Below, one piece after another: positions 1 through 7,177 of a DNA stretch of 40,180 nucleotides. A program made the translations under genes and the position numbers. The stretch is from positions 1 to 40,180 of the forward strand of contig JALFSO010000113.1 in the NCBI GenBank assembly GCA_022778785.1, read 5' to 3'. Source of the DNA: Dysosmobacter sp. Its GTDB lineage: Bacteria; Bacillota; Clostridia; Oscillospirales; Oscillospiraceae. The stretch's first letter is position 1; every line of letters starts with the position of its first letter. A model generated the notes under the pieces. That model did no database searches and was not told the origin of the DNA. It was given only the letters and a program-made list of their open reading frames with translations.

Positions 1-2
1 CG

Positions 3-314
3 CTGGCGTCCAAGACGGGCGAGGCGGAGAAGGTGTGGCTGGGACTGCGTCCGGGCCTGCCCACGGTGACGGACGTGCTGGAGACGCTGCAGAGCGTCAT
101 CAACATTGAGAGCGCCCAGGTGATGGAGCCCGCGGACGGGACTGAGCCGGAGATCTTCGGGGAGTTCCGGAAGATGCTGGGCGGCATGGAGCTGGGCAAG
201 ATGGGCCGGTTTGAGTTCTACGACGCCTGCGGGGAGAAGACCCTGCGGCTGGCCATCTCCACCGGCGAGCAGCGCACCTTTGCCAACATCCTCATCACGG
301 TTGGCGTGGCGTGA
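3..314 (+). CDS. C-terminal part of an unrecognised protein (5' end outside window)
   Basis: The reading frame is open from the left edge and stops at 312-314, so only about 103 C-terminal residues are visible. They are soluble-looking, with no membrane segment and no Cys or His cluster, and end in an alternating hydrophobic stretch (ANILITVGVA). I do not recognise a family. A strong terminator begins 22 nt after the stop, so this is the last gene of its transcript and is not part of the operon that follows. An internal GTG at 33 could start a shorter frame, but the frame continues upstream of it with the same character, so a truncated view of a longer gene is more likely. Confidence 0.6.
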   Translation: MASKTGEAEKVWLGLRPGLPTVTDVLETLQSVINIESAQVMEPADGTEPEIFGEFRKMLGGMELGKMGRFEFYDACGEKTLRLAISTGEQRTFANILITVGVA

Positions 315-335
315 GGGCAGACAAACAAGACGAAG

Positions 336-369
336 ACCGGACTGGGCGGATCGCCCGGTCCGGTTTTTT
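336..369 (+). terminator. Intrinsic terminator
   Basis: A 13-bp stem (336-348 with 352-364, one G-U pair, GAT loop) runs directly into a TTTTTT run. It closes the transcript of the partial gene to its left, and shows that the kinase-like gene downstream starts after it rather than at the in-frame codon at 311. Confidence 0.9.
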
Positions 370-378
370 ATATAACTC

Positions 379-408
379 TTGCGCCGCGGCCGGTGGAGAT
401 GGTATGAT
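379..408 (+). promoter_or_regulatory. Putative sigma-A promoter for the P-loop/DUF3842 pair
   Basis: TTGCGC at 379-384 and TATGAT at 403-408 are separated by 18 nt, just downstream of the terminator and 26 nt before the GTG start. The -10 is good and the -35 is only partial. Confidence 0.5.
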
Positions 409-433
409 AGGCCCCGTGAGAGGGGGCGATACC

Positions 434-1492
434 GTGACAAACGGGACAAGAGACTTTCTGCTGGACCAGTGCGCCCGGTATCCGGCGCTCCGGCCCCGGG
501 ATCTGCTGAAGGCTCTGCACCAGAGCGTGTTCGGCTGTGGCCACTTCGTCACGGACGAAGCGGCGGGCATGGACCTTCTCCGGCGGGAGCTGCCCCAGGC
601 GGCCTGCGCTGGGATCGAGCCGCTGGACGGCGGGTTCTGCCGGGTGCATCTAGGTACGCTGGCGGAGACCGGACTGTCGGCGGAGACGCTGCTCCGGCTG
701 TTCGCCCTGTCGGCGGAGACGCCCTCCGGCAGCCGGGAGGAACTGGAGGAAAAGCTGACCGTCCTGCTGGAACTGGCAAAAAAGGACCGTCTGCCGTTCT
801 CTTATGCGGAGACGGCCCGGGCGGTGGAGGACTGGCGCGGTGCCGGATTCTCCGCCTGCCATCACTCCGAAGCATTCCGCGCCGCCTATGTCCCGGCCTA
901 CCGGGTGCTCCGGCGGGACTTTGCCTGGGCCATTCCCCTGCTGGCGGCCATGGACCGCCGTCTGGCGGAGAAACTGCGGCTGCTGGTGGCCATCGACGGC
1001 GACAGCGCCGGCGGGAAGACCACGCTGGCGGCACTGCTGGCCCGTGTCTACGACTGCAACGTGTTCCACATGGACGACTTCTTTCTTCGCCCGGAGCAGA
1101 GAACGGAGACGCGTCTGGCAGAGCCCGGCGGCAACGTGGACCGGGAGCGGTTTTACAGCGAGGTACTGGAGCCCCTGACCCGGGGACAGGCAGTAGCTTA
1201 TCGCCGCTACGACTGCCAGACCCAGACGCTGGGACCTCTCATCAAACCGGCGCCCAAGGCGCTGAACATCGTGGAGGGCGCGTACAGTATGCACCCTCTG
1301 CTGGCGGACAGCTATGACCTGTCCGCGTTTGTGCGGATCCCGCCGGAGATCCAGCGGGAGCGCATTCTGGCCCGGAACGGTCCGGAGTGGGGTGAGATGT
1401 TCTTCACCCGCTGGATCCCGCTGGAGCAGCGGTACTTCGAGGCCATGGACCCGGCGGGCCGCTGTGATGTGATCCTGGAGGTGGAGAGATGA
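434..1492 (+). CDS. P-loop kinase, uridine kinase/phosphoribulokinase-like, with an N-terminal extension
   Basis: Predicted 352 residues. The GTG at 434 is chosen because an AGGGGG ribosome site lies 7 nt upstream, and because an earlier in-frame start would have to read through the terminator. Residues 1-180 form an alpha-helical region I cannot assign. Residues 183-352 are a P-loop domain with Walker A G189-D-S-A-G-G-K195-T and a following HMDDFF segment (212-217), typical of uridine kinase and related small-molecule kinases. The substrate is not proven; nucleoside or sugar phosphorylation is the family expectation. The stop overlaps the start of the DUF3842 gene (ATGA), so the two products are probably made together. 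It could equally be a (d)NMP- or vitamin-type kinase. Confidence 0.75.
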   Translation: MTNGTRDFLLDQCARYPALRPRDLLKALHQSVFGCGHFVTDEAAGMDLLRRELPQAACAGIEPLDGGFCRVHLGTLAETGLSAETLLRLFALSAETPSGSREELEEKLTVLLELAKKDRLPFSYAETARAVEDWRGAGFSACHHSEAFRAAYVPAYRVLRRDFAWAIPLLAAMDRRLAEKLRLLVAIDGDSAGGKTTLAALLARVYDCNVFHMDDFFLRPEQRTETRLAEPGGNVDRERFYSEVLEPLTRGQAVAYRRYDCQTQTLGPLIKPAPKALNIVEGAYSMHPLLADSYDLSAFVRIPPEIQRERILARNGPEWGEMFFTRWIPLEQRYFEAMDPAGRCDVILEVER

Positions 1493-1896
1493 AAGTCGTG
1501 GTCATCGACGGCCAGAGCGGCCGCATGGGCCAGCTGCTCATTGAGCGGGCACGGGCGGCGTCTCTGCCCTGTGAGATCCTGGCGGTGGGCACCAATTCCC
1601 TGGCCACCGCCGCCATGCTGAAGGCCGGGGCCTCCGCAGGAGCCACCGGCGAAAACGCGGTGCTGGTGGCCTGCCGCACGGCGGACATCATCGCCGGTCC
1701 CATCGGCATCCTGTCGGCGGACTCCCTCATGGGGGAGATCAGCCCTGCCATGGCGGTGGCCGTGGGCCAGAGCATTGCCAAAAAGGTGCTGCTGCCGGTG
1801 AACCAGTGCAGCAACATCGTGGTGGGCACCCAGAAGCTGACCTTATCGAAGCTCATGGATGAGGCGGTGGAGCTGCTGCGCTCCCTGCTGGACTGA
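1489..1896 (+). CDS. DUF3842 family protein
   Basis: 135 residues. It begins with a beta-strand and glycine-rich loop (VVVIDGQSGRMGQ, about residues 3-15) resembling a nucleotide-binding turn, followed by alternating alpha/beta elements. The overall pattern matches the short Firmicute DUF3842 family, whose function is unknown. The start codon overlaps the stop of the P-loop kinase gene, so translation is coupled. The coupling suggests a shared substrate or complex, but nothing in the sequence identifies it. No membrane segment or signal peptide is seen. Confidence 0.8.
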   Translation: MKVVVIDGQSGRMGQLLIERARAASLPCEILAVGTNSLATAAMLKAGASAGATGENAVLVACRTADIIAGPIGILSADSLMGEISPAMAVAVGQSIAKKVLLPVNQCSNIVVGTQKLTLSKLMDEAVELLRSLLD

Positions 1897-1901
1897 ACTC
1901 G

Positions 1902-2002
1902 TTCCGGACCCGGCCAAGCCGGAAAATAACTCCCTATTGCGTGCTTAATCGCGCCCCGAAGGCGCGGCTCCCGTTCAAGACGGCAAACCATTTGAAAGGG
2001 AG
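1902..2002 (+). promoter_or_regulatory. Structured mRNA leader of the ECF S-component gene; candidate riboswitch
   Basis: The 114-nt gap holds a first hairpin (TTCCGG 1902-1907 with CCGGAA 1919-1924), then a larger fold in which CTCCCT (1930-1935) is exactly complementary to AGGGAG (1997-2002), the ribosome binding site of the next gene. Two hairpins lie inside that stem: CGCGCC/GGCGCG (1950-1966) and CCGT/ACGG (1971-1983). Closing the stem would hide the ribosome site. ECF S components are often controlled by vitamin riboswitches, but I could not match this leader to the TPP, FMN, cobalamin, THF or preQ1 consensus from memory. Function is inferred from the fold only. Confidence 0.45.
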
Positions 2003-2010
2003 AAACTCCA

Positions 2011-2550
2011 ATGAAAACCAAGACCCGGAATTCCGCCATCCTCCGGATGGCCTACGCCGCCGTATGCCTGGCGCTATGCATGGTGCTGCCCTTCCTGACA
2101 GGGCAGATCCCTCAGATCGGCAGCGCTCTCAGCCCTATGCATATCCCTGTGCTGCTGGCGGGCTTCCTGTGCGGACCGTGGTGGGCCGCCGCGGTGGGCG
2201 CCGTGGCGCCGCTGCTGCGGTTCGCCCTGTTTGGGATGCCGCCCATCTTCCCCACCGGCGTGGCCATGTGCTTCGAGCTGGCGGGCTACGGACTGGTGTC
2301 CGGCCTGCTGTACCGGAAGCTGCCGAAAAAGGCTGTCAACGTCTACGTGTCCCTGCTGACCGCCATGCTGGCGGGCCGCGTGATCTGGGGCATCGTGCGG
2401 GTGCTGCTGTCCGGCGTGGCGGGAGAGCCGTTCACCTGGGCGGCGTTCATGGCCGGGGCGTTCGTCAACGCCGTTCCCGGCATCATCGTCCATATCGCGC
2501 TGATCCCCGTCATCGTGCTGGCCCTCCGGAAAGCGGGCTTTATCGAATAA
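2011..2550 (+). CDS. ECF transporter S component (vitamin or micronutrient uptake)
   Basis: 179 residues, almost entirely hydrophobic, with about five or six membrane spans and the segment SALSPMHIPVLLAGFLCGP (about residues 38-56), which resembles ECF S-component membrane proteins of Clostridia. S components bind one small substrate and dock onto shared EcfA/EcfA'/EcfT, which are not encoded in this window (group II type). The substrate cannot be read from the sequence; folate-, pantothenate- or queuosine-type substrates are all possible. The start ATG follows AAAGGGAG. That ribosome site is complementary to CTCCCT in the leader, so control at the level of translation initiation is likely. 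A strong bidirectional terminator follows the stop. Confidence 0.8.
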   Translation: MKTKTRNSAILRMAYAAVCLALCMVLPFLTGQIPQIGSALSPMHIPVLLAGFLCGPWWAAAVGAVAPLLRFALFGMPPIFPTGVAMCFELAGYGLVSGLLYRKLPKKAVNVYVSLLTAMLAGRVIWGIVRVLLSGVAGEPFTWAAFMAGAFVNAVPGIIVHIALIPVIVLALRKAGFIE

Positions 2551-2553
2551 CGC

Positions 2554-2589
2554 AGAGAGCGCCGCGGTTTTTCCGCGGCGCTCTCTTTT
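2554..2589. terminator. Bidirectional intrinsic terminator
   Basis: A perfect 14-bp stem (2554-2567 with 2573-2586) with a T5 loop sits between convergent genes. T-rich tails on both sides let it serve the ECF gene (+) and the P-type ATPase gene (-). Confidence 0.9.
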
Positions 2590-2600
2590 GGATCGGCAGG

Positions 2601-4496
2601 TCATACCACATCGTCCACCCGCAGGGTCCGGGTAGCGTTAAGGATGGCGATGACGGCCACGCCCACGTCGGCGAACACCGCCTCCCACATGGTGGCCGCG
2701 CCGAAGGCGCCCATCACCAGCACCACGGCCTTCACGGCCAGTGCGAACCAGATGTTCTCTTTCGCCACCCGCAGGGTCTTCCGGGAGATGCGGATGGCGG
2801 CGGCGATCTTGGAGGGCTTGTCGTCCATGAGGACCACGTCCGCCGCCTCGATGGCGGCGTCGGAGCCCAGGGCGCCCATGGCGATGCCCACGTCCGCCCG
2901 GCCCAGCACCGGGGCGTCGTTGATGCCGTCGCCCACGAAGGCCAGCACGGCGCCGGGCGTCTTGGCCGCCAGAAGCGCTTCCAGATGGTCCACCTTGTCC
3001 CCGGGCAGCAGTCCGGCGTGGTATTCGTCCAGACCCAGCCGCCGGGCGATGTCTTCCGCGGCGGCCGGATTGTCGCCGGTGAGCATCACCGTCTTTTTGA
3101 CGCCGGCAGCCTTCAGGGCCTGGATGGCCTGCGCCGCATCGGGCTTGGGCTGGTCGGAGATGACGATGTGACCGGCGCAGACGCCGTCGATGCCCACATA
3201 GACGATGGTGCCGGGCAGATCGCAGGGCTTCCAGACGGCCCGCTCCCGCTCCATCAGACGGCTGTTGCCCACGGCCACCGGTCGGCCGTCTACCCTGGCC
3301 AGGACGCCGTGGCCGGCGATCTCCTCCACGCCGGACACCCGCTGGGCGTCCAACTCCGCCCCGCAGGCGGCTTTCAGGGAGAGGGAGATGGGATGGTCGG
3401 AGTAGGACTCCGCCAGGGCGGCGGTCTCCAGCAGCTGTCTCTCTGTGAAGCCCGATTCCGGATGGATGGCGCTGACGGAGAAGGTGCCCCGGGTCAGGGT
3501 ACCGGTCTTGTCGAACACCACGGTCTCCGTTTTGGCCAGCAGCTCCAGATAGTTGCCGCCCTTCACCAGAATGCCGCACTTGCTGGCGCCGCCGATGCCG
3601 CCGAAAAAGCTGAGGGGCACGGAGATCACCAGCGCGCAGGGGCAGGAGATGACCAGGAAGATCAGCGCCCGGTGGAGCCAGTCCGTCCAGACGGTGCCGG
3701 TCAGGAACGCGGGGAGCGGGTCCAGCACCGCCAGCAGAACGGTGGGGACGGCGAACAGCAGAACGGCGGCGATGACCACGCAGGGGGTGTAATACCGGGC
3801 AAACCGGGTGATGAAGTTCTCACTGGTGGACTTCTTCTCGCTGGCGTTCTCCACCAGATCCAGAATTTTTGCCACCGTGGACTCCCCGTAGGGCTTTGTG
3901 ACGGTGATCCGCAGCAGGCCCGTCTGGTTGACGCAGCCGCTGATGACGCTGTCCCCGACCCGGACGTCCCGGGGCGCGGCTTCGCCGGTGAGGGCGGCGG
4001 TATCCAGGGAGGAGGCTCCCTCCAGAACCACGCCGTCCAGGGGGATGCGCTCGCCGGGCTTCACCACGATGGTTTCCCCCACCGCCACGTCCTCGGGGTC
4101 CGCTTCCTCCAGCCGGCCGTCCCGCTCAATGTTGGCGTAATCGGGGCGAATGTCCATCAGCGCGGCGATGGACTGGCGGGACTTGCCCACGGCGTGGCTC
4201 TGGAACAGCTCACCCACCTGATAGAACAGCATGACGAACACCGCCTCGGCGTACTCCGCCGTGGCGAAGGCGCCTACGGTGGCCAGGGCCATCAGGAAAT
4301 TCTCATCGAAGACCTGGCCGTTGAGGATGTTGCGGACGGCCCGCCACAGCACGTCCCAGCCCACGATGAGATAGGGGACCAGGTACAGGGCCCAGGGCAG
4401 CCGGAGGTTAGGCAGCAGCACCAGCAGCACCAGCAGCGCCGCTGCCGCCAGAATGCGGGTCAGCATTTTCTTCTCTTTTCGGGATAATCCGGACAC
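2601..4496 (-). CDS. P1B-type heavy-metal efflux ATPase (Zn/Cd/Pb class)
   Basis: 631 residues from a GTG preceded by AGGAGG. Visible motifs in order are: TGEA (170-173, actuator), the membrane CPC metal site (285-287), the phosphorylated Asp in DKTGTLT (D329), the SDHP nucleotide-binding motif, and GDGINDAP. The last membrane pair carries AVKAVVLV and FADVGVAV, whose Lys and Asp match the Zn/Cd/Pb subgroup (ZntA/CadA) rather than copper ATPases. It pumps divalent soft metal out of the cytoplasm at the expense of ATP. It lacks the usual N-terminal HMA domain; that domain is encoded as a separate gene just upstream. Third gene of the ArsR-HMA-ATPase operon. Confidence 0.93.
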   Translation of the reverse strand: MSGLSRKEKKMLTRILAAAALLVLLVLLPNLRLPWALYLVPYLIVGWDVLWRAVRNILNGQVFDENFLMALATVGAFATAEYAEAVFVMLFYQVGELFQSHAVGKSRQSIAALMDIRPDYANIERDGRLEEADPEDVAVGETIVVKPGERIPLDGVVLEGASSLDTAALTGEAAPRDVRVGDSVISGCVNQTGLLRITVTKPYGESTVAKILDLVENASEKKSTSENFITRFARYYTPCVVIAAVLLFAVPTVLLAVLDPLPAFLTGTVWTDWLHRALIFLVISCPCALVISVPLSFFGGIGGASKCGILVKGGNYLELLAKTETVVFDKTGTLTRGTFSVSAIHPESGFTERQLLETAALAESYSDHPISLSLKAACGAELDAQRVSGVEEIAGHGVLARVDGRPVAVGNSRLMERERAVWKPCDLPGTIVYVGIDGVCAGHIVISDQPKPDAAQAIQALKAAGVKKTVMLTGDNPAAAEDIARRLGLDEYHAGLLPGDKVDHLEALLAAKTPGAVLAFVGDGINDAPVLGRADVGIAMGALGSDAAIEAADVVLMDDKPSKIAAAIRISRKTLRVAKENIWFALAVKAVVLVMGAFGAATMWEAVFADVGVAVIAILNATRTLRVDDVV

Positions 4497-4527
4497 GGGG
4501 GAAACCTCCTTTGTGGAGGAGCGGGCG

Positions 4528-4746
4528 TCACAGCTTGATGACGCAGTCCGGCTCCACCTTTTTGCAGACTTTGACGACCTCTTTCATGATCTCATCGAAC
4601 CGGGCGTCGTCGGCGTCGATGGTCAGCTTCTGGCTGAGAAAGCTGACGGTGGCGTCATGGACGCCGTCGATCTTCTTAATGGCGGTCTCCATTTTCGCCG
4701 CGCAGTTGGCGCAGTCCAGATCCACCATACTGAAACGCTTCTTCAT
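4528..4746 (-). CDS. Free-standing heavy-metal-associated (HMA) domain protein
   Basis: 72 residues, starting MKKRFSMVDLDCANC. The ATG at 4746 is preferred because AGGAGG lies a few nt upstream. The fold is a single ferredoxin-like HMA domain with the metal-binding motif C-A-N-C near residues 12-15. In related ATPases this domain is fused to the N-terminus of the pump; here it is a small separate protein 31 nt upstream of an ATPase lacking it. It is therefore likely to deliver metal to, or regulate, that ATPase. The Asp before the CxxC (DCANC) is common in Zn/Cd-type domains. Confidence 0.88.
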   Translation of the reverse strand: MKKRFSMVDLDCANCAAKMETAIKKIDGVHDATVSFLSQKLTIDADDARFDEIMKEVVKVCKKVEPDCVIKL

Positions 4747-4792
4747 AATGATTCCTCCTTGTAGTATTTGCAAAAATAATTCCAAATAGTCG

Positions 4793-5155
4793 TTATTCGG
4801 ACACGTGCTCCAGACCCTGGTCGATGATGGTCTTCACATGATCGTCCGCCAGAGAGTAGAACACGGTCTTCCCATCCCGCCGGGATTTCACCAGCCGGGC
4901 GTTTTTCAGAGCCCGCAGCTGATGGGAGACGGCGGACTGGGTGAGTCCCAGCAGCATGGCGATGTCGCAGACGCACATCTCCGCCTCAAACAGCACGTAG
5001 AGGATACGGACGCGGGTGGAATCGCCGAAGATGCGAAACAGCTCCGTCAGGTCGTAGAGGGTGTCCTCGCTGGGCATCTCCTTCTGCACTTTTTTCACGA
5101 TGTCCTCATGGGCGTGAATGAAGTCGCAGCACTCCACGGTATAGCGGTCTTCCAT
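4793..5155 (-). CDS. ArsR/SmtB-family metal-sensing repressor
   Basis: 120 residues from ATG 5155, chosen over the GTG at 5161 because AGGAGG (complement of 5161-5166) would overlap the GTG but sits 5 nt before the ATG. It is a winged helix-turn-helix protein with recognition segment LTQSAVSHQLRALK (71-84). Two metal-site signatures are visible: C61-V-C63-D in the alpha-3 position (CadC-like), with C9/C10 near the N-terminus, and D104-x-H106 ... H117-x-x-E120 in the C-terminal helix, matching the SmtB alpha-5 zinc site. It should repress this operon in the absence of metal. Whether the alpha-3 or alpha-5 site is the sensor is not decided by sequence. Confidence 0.92.
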   Translation of the reverse strand: MEDRYTVECCDFIHAHEDIVKKVQKEMPSEDTLYDLTELFRIFGDSTRVRILYVLFEAEMCVCDIAMLLGLTQSAVSHQLRALKNARLVKSRRDGKTVFYSLADDHVKTIIDQGLEHVSE

Positions 5156-5169
5156 AGGCACCTCCTAAT

Positions 5170-5189
5170 ATATGAATAATTGCTCATAT
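5170..5189 (-). promoter_or_regulatory. Putative ArsR/SmtB operator
   Basis: Inverted repeat ATATGA (5170-5175), 8 nt, TCATAT (5184-5189), lying between the -10 box and the ribosome site of the arsR-type gene. Its position and AT-rich ATATGA half-sites fit the operators of SmtB/CadC-type repressors, so the operon is probably autoregulated. Confidence 0.7.
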
Positions 5190-5193
5190 GTTC

Positions 5194-5221
5194 ATTATAC
5201 ACAATGAGACGGCGTTGTCAA
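5194..5221 (-). promoter_or_regulatory. Near-perfect sigma-A promoter of the metal-efflux operon
   Basis: On the minus strand, TTGACA (complement of 5216-5221) and TATAAT (complement of 5194-5199) are both consensus and separated by 16 nt. The operator lies immediately downstream, over the start of transcription. Confidence 0.88.
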
Positions 5222-5307
5222 CCCCGCGGCGAAAAAAGTGGAAAAGTTTCAGAAAATGTGATAAACTGACAATCGCTTTGAAAAATACAGAAAAAGGAGC
5301 GCACAGC

Positions 5308-5361
5308 TATGGCGGAAGTACAACAGGACATCCATATGGCGGAAGTACAACAGGACATCCA
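5308..5361 (+). repeat. Perfect 27-nt tandem duplication spanning a start codon
   Basis: Positions 5308-5334 and 5335-5361 are identical, each beginning tATGGCGGAAGTACAAC. The unit is a multiple of three, so it adds a second in-frame MAEVQQDI to the N-terminus of the thioesterase. Only the first copy has a ribosome site upstream. Confidence 0.97.
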
Positions 5362-5782
5362 GGATATTCTGGCGGGCAACGCCTTTACCCTGCACAATTT
5401 CATTGAGGCGGAGTCCGTGGAGCGGGACCGGGCGGTGTTCCGGCTGGATGTCCGGCCGGAGAGCAAGAACCCCTACGGCATCGTCCACGGTAGCGCGCTG
5501 TACACGCTGGCGGACAACGCCACCGGCGTGGCGGCCTGCACCGACGGACGGCACTATGTGACCCAGAACGGGTCCTTGAATTTCCTGAAAAATCAGACCC
5601 AGGGGACCATCCGGGCCGCCGCACATGTGCGCCACCGGGGCCGGAGCACCTGCCTGGTGGATGTGGACATCACCGGCGACAACGATGTGCTTCTGGCCAC
5701 GGGGCAGTTCACCTATTTCCGGGTGGACATCCAGATCCAGAAGACGGAGCAGAGCGGAGCGTCCGGTACAAAAACCCTGTAA
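5309..5782 (+). CDS. PaaI-type hotdog-fold thioesterase
   Basis: 157 residues. The core segment GIVHGSALYTLADNATG (about 57-73) matches the HGGxxxTLAD active-site helix of PaaI-type acyl-CoA thioesterases, with Ser replacing the second Gly. The likely reaction is hydrolysis of an acyl- or aryl-CoA thioester in the cytoplasm; the substrate is unknown. The start is taken at 5309, behind AAAAAGGAG. The alternative ATG at 5336 is the duplicated copy and lacks its own ribosome site. The N-terminus therefore reads MAEVQQDIH-MAEVQQDIQ. It is transcribed divergently from the metal operon and has no obvious functional link to it. Confidence 0.85.
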   Translation: MAEVQQDIHMAEVQQDIQDILAGNAFTLHNFIEAESVERDRAVFRLDVRPESKNPYGIVHGSALYTLADNATGVAACTDGRHYVTQNGSLNFLKNQTQGTIRAAAHVRHRGRSTCLVDVDITGDNDVLLATGQFTYFRVDIQIQKTEQSGASGTKTL

Positions 5783-5809
5783 CCCGGGGGATTTCAGGGA
5801 AAACCCGCG

Positions 5810-5838
5810 TTGACATTCCGGAGGAGAAACGGTAGTAT
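5810..5838 (+). promoter_or_regulatory. Sigma-A promoter for the DAACS symporter gene
   Basis: TTGACA at 5810-5815 and TAGTAT at 5833-5838 with a 17-nt spacer. The roughly 75-nt leader that follows contains a short GC-rich hairpin (CGGAC/GTCCG around 5875-5894) of unknown role. Confidence 0.7.
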
Positions 5839-5921
5839 AGGAACGGAGAGCACGTCCGGCAGCAGCGCCGGAGGCGGACTTGCCGAAGGTCCGTCCATCA
5901 AATCATCAAGGAGAGAAGAAA

Positions 5922-7112
5922 ATGAAAAAACTGTTTGACAGCCTGCCCTTTCGCCTGCTTTTGGGCATTGCGGTGGGCATCCTCTGCGGACTGGTGTTCC
6001 CTGAGAGCGTCATGAAGGTCGTCGTCACCCTCCAGTACATCATGGGCCAGCTCATCACCTTCTGCGTGCCCCTGATCATCATCGGCTTCATCGCCCCGTC
6101 CATCACCCGGCTGGGCACCAACGCATCCCGGCTGCTGGGCGTGGCGGTGATCATCGCCTACGTCTCGTCCATCTGCGCGGCCTTCATGTCCATGGGCGCG
6201 GGCTACGCCCTGATCCCCCATCTGTCCATCGACACCAGCGTGGCGGGACTGCGGGAGCTGCCGGATGTGGTGTTTGAGCTGAACATCCCCCAGATCATGC
6301 CGGTCATGAGTGCCCTGGTGCTGTCCATCCTGCTGGGTCTGGCGGCCACCTGGACCAAGTCCCAGAAGACCATCGACCTGCTGGCGGAGTTCCAGAACAT
6401 CGTGTTGTCCGTCGTCACCAAGGTCATCATCCCCGTGCTCCCCTTCTACATCGCCGCCACCTTCTGCAACCTGAGCTATGAGGGCATGATCACCCGCCAG
6501 CTGCCCGCCTTCCTCCAGATCATCCTCATCGTGATGCTGGGCCACTACATCTGGCTGGCGGTGCTGTACCTGCTGGCCGGCGCCTATTCCAAAAAGAATC
6601 CCTGGGAGGTGCTGCGGCACTACGGTCCCGCCTACCTCACCGCCGTGGGTACCATGTCCTCCGCCGCCACCCTGGCCGTGGCCCTGCGCTGCGCCCGCAA
6701 GAGCAGCGTCCTCCGGGAGGACATGGTCAGCTTCGGTGTGCCTCTGTTCGCCAACATCCATCTGTGCGGCTCCGTGCTGACGGAGGTCTTCTTCGTCATG
6801 ACCATCGCCAAGATGCTGTACGGCTCCATTCCCTCCATGGGCACCATGATCCTATTCTGCCTGCTGCTGGGCATCTTCGCCATCGGTGCGCCCGGCGTCC
6901 CCGGCGGCACCGTCATGGCCTCCCTGGGCCTCATCACCGGCATCCTGCTGTTCAAGGACGAGGGTACCGGCCTGATGCTGGCCATCTTCGCCCTGCAGGA
7001 CAGCTTCGGCACCGCCTGCAACGTCACCGGCGACGGCGCCCTGACCCTGATGCTCACCGGCTATGTGGAAAAGCACGGCATCAAGGATACCAATCTCCAG
7101 AGCCCCGTGTAA
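5922..7112 (+). CDS. Dicarboxylate/amino acid:cation symporter (DAACS) family protein
   Basis: 396 residues from ATG 5922 (GGAGAG upstream), with about eight membrane spans and two re-entrant regions. The serine-rich hairpin appears as TMSSAATLAVAL (about 244-255). The TM8 segment QDSFGTACNVTGDGAL keeps the Asp and the NVTGD ion site. Two departures from glutamate transporters are visible. The TM7 signature NMDGT reads HLCGS in the same place, and the TM8 Arg that holds acidic side chains is Gly. An acidic substrate is therefore doubtful; a neutral amino acid or other small solute is possible. Single-gene transcript with its own promoter and terminator. Confidence 0.8.
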   Translation: MKKLFDSLPFRLLLGIAVGILCGLVFPESVMKVVVTLQYIMGQLITFCVPLIIIGFIAPSITRLGTNASRLLGVAVIIAYVSSICAAFMSMGAGYALIPHLSIDTSVAGLRELPDVVFELNIPQIMPVMSALVLSILLGLAATWTKSQKTIDLLAEFQNIVLSVVTKVIIPVLPFYIAATFCNLSYEGMITRQLPAFLQIILIVMLGHYIWLAVLYLLAGAYSKKNPWEVLRHYGPAYLTAVGTMSSAATLAVALRCARKSSVLREDMVSFGVPLFANIHLCGSVLTEVFFVMTIAKMLYGSIPSMGTMILFCLLLGIFAIGAPGVPGGTVMASLGLITGILLFKDEGTGLMLAIFALQDSFGTACNVTGDGALTLMLTGYVEKHGIKDTNLQSPV

Positions 7113-7136
7113 GATCCACGGACGATCCGAACATAA

Positions 7137-7170
7137 AAAGCCCGGGCGCGCAGCGCCCGGGCTTTCCTTT
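7137..7170. terminator. Bidirectional intrinsic terminator
   Basis: A perfect 13-bp GC-rich stem (7137-7149 with 7153-7165) between convergent genes. It is T-rich on the plus side, and AAAAA on the plus strand gives a T-run for the minus-strand HAD gene. Confidence 0.9.
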
Positions 7171-7177
7171 TGCCGGT

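Noticed and set aside
311-433. N-terminal extension of the P-loop kinase
   Set aside because: It would contain a strong terminator and the promoter; GTG 434 has a well-spaced ribosome site.
1902-2010. TPP, FMN, THF or preQ1 riboswitch in the ECF leader
   Set aside because: None of the conserved core words of these classes could be found; only a general switch-like fold is supported.
1941-4487. A plus-strand open frame of about 850 codons opposite the P-type ATPase gene
   Set aside because: It is the shadow of a GC-rich gene: low-complexity Gly/His/Gln-rich product, no ribosome site, and it also crosses the real ECF gene and a terminator.
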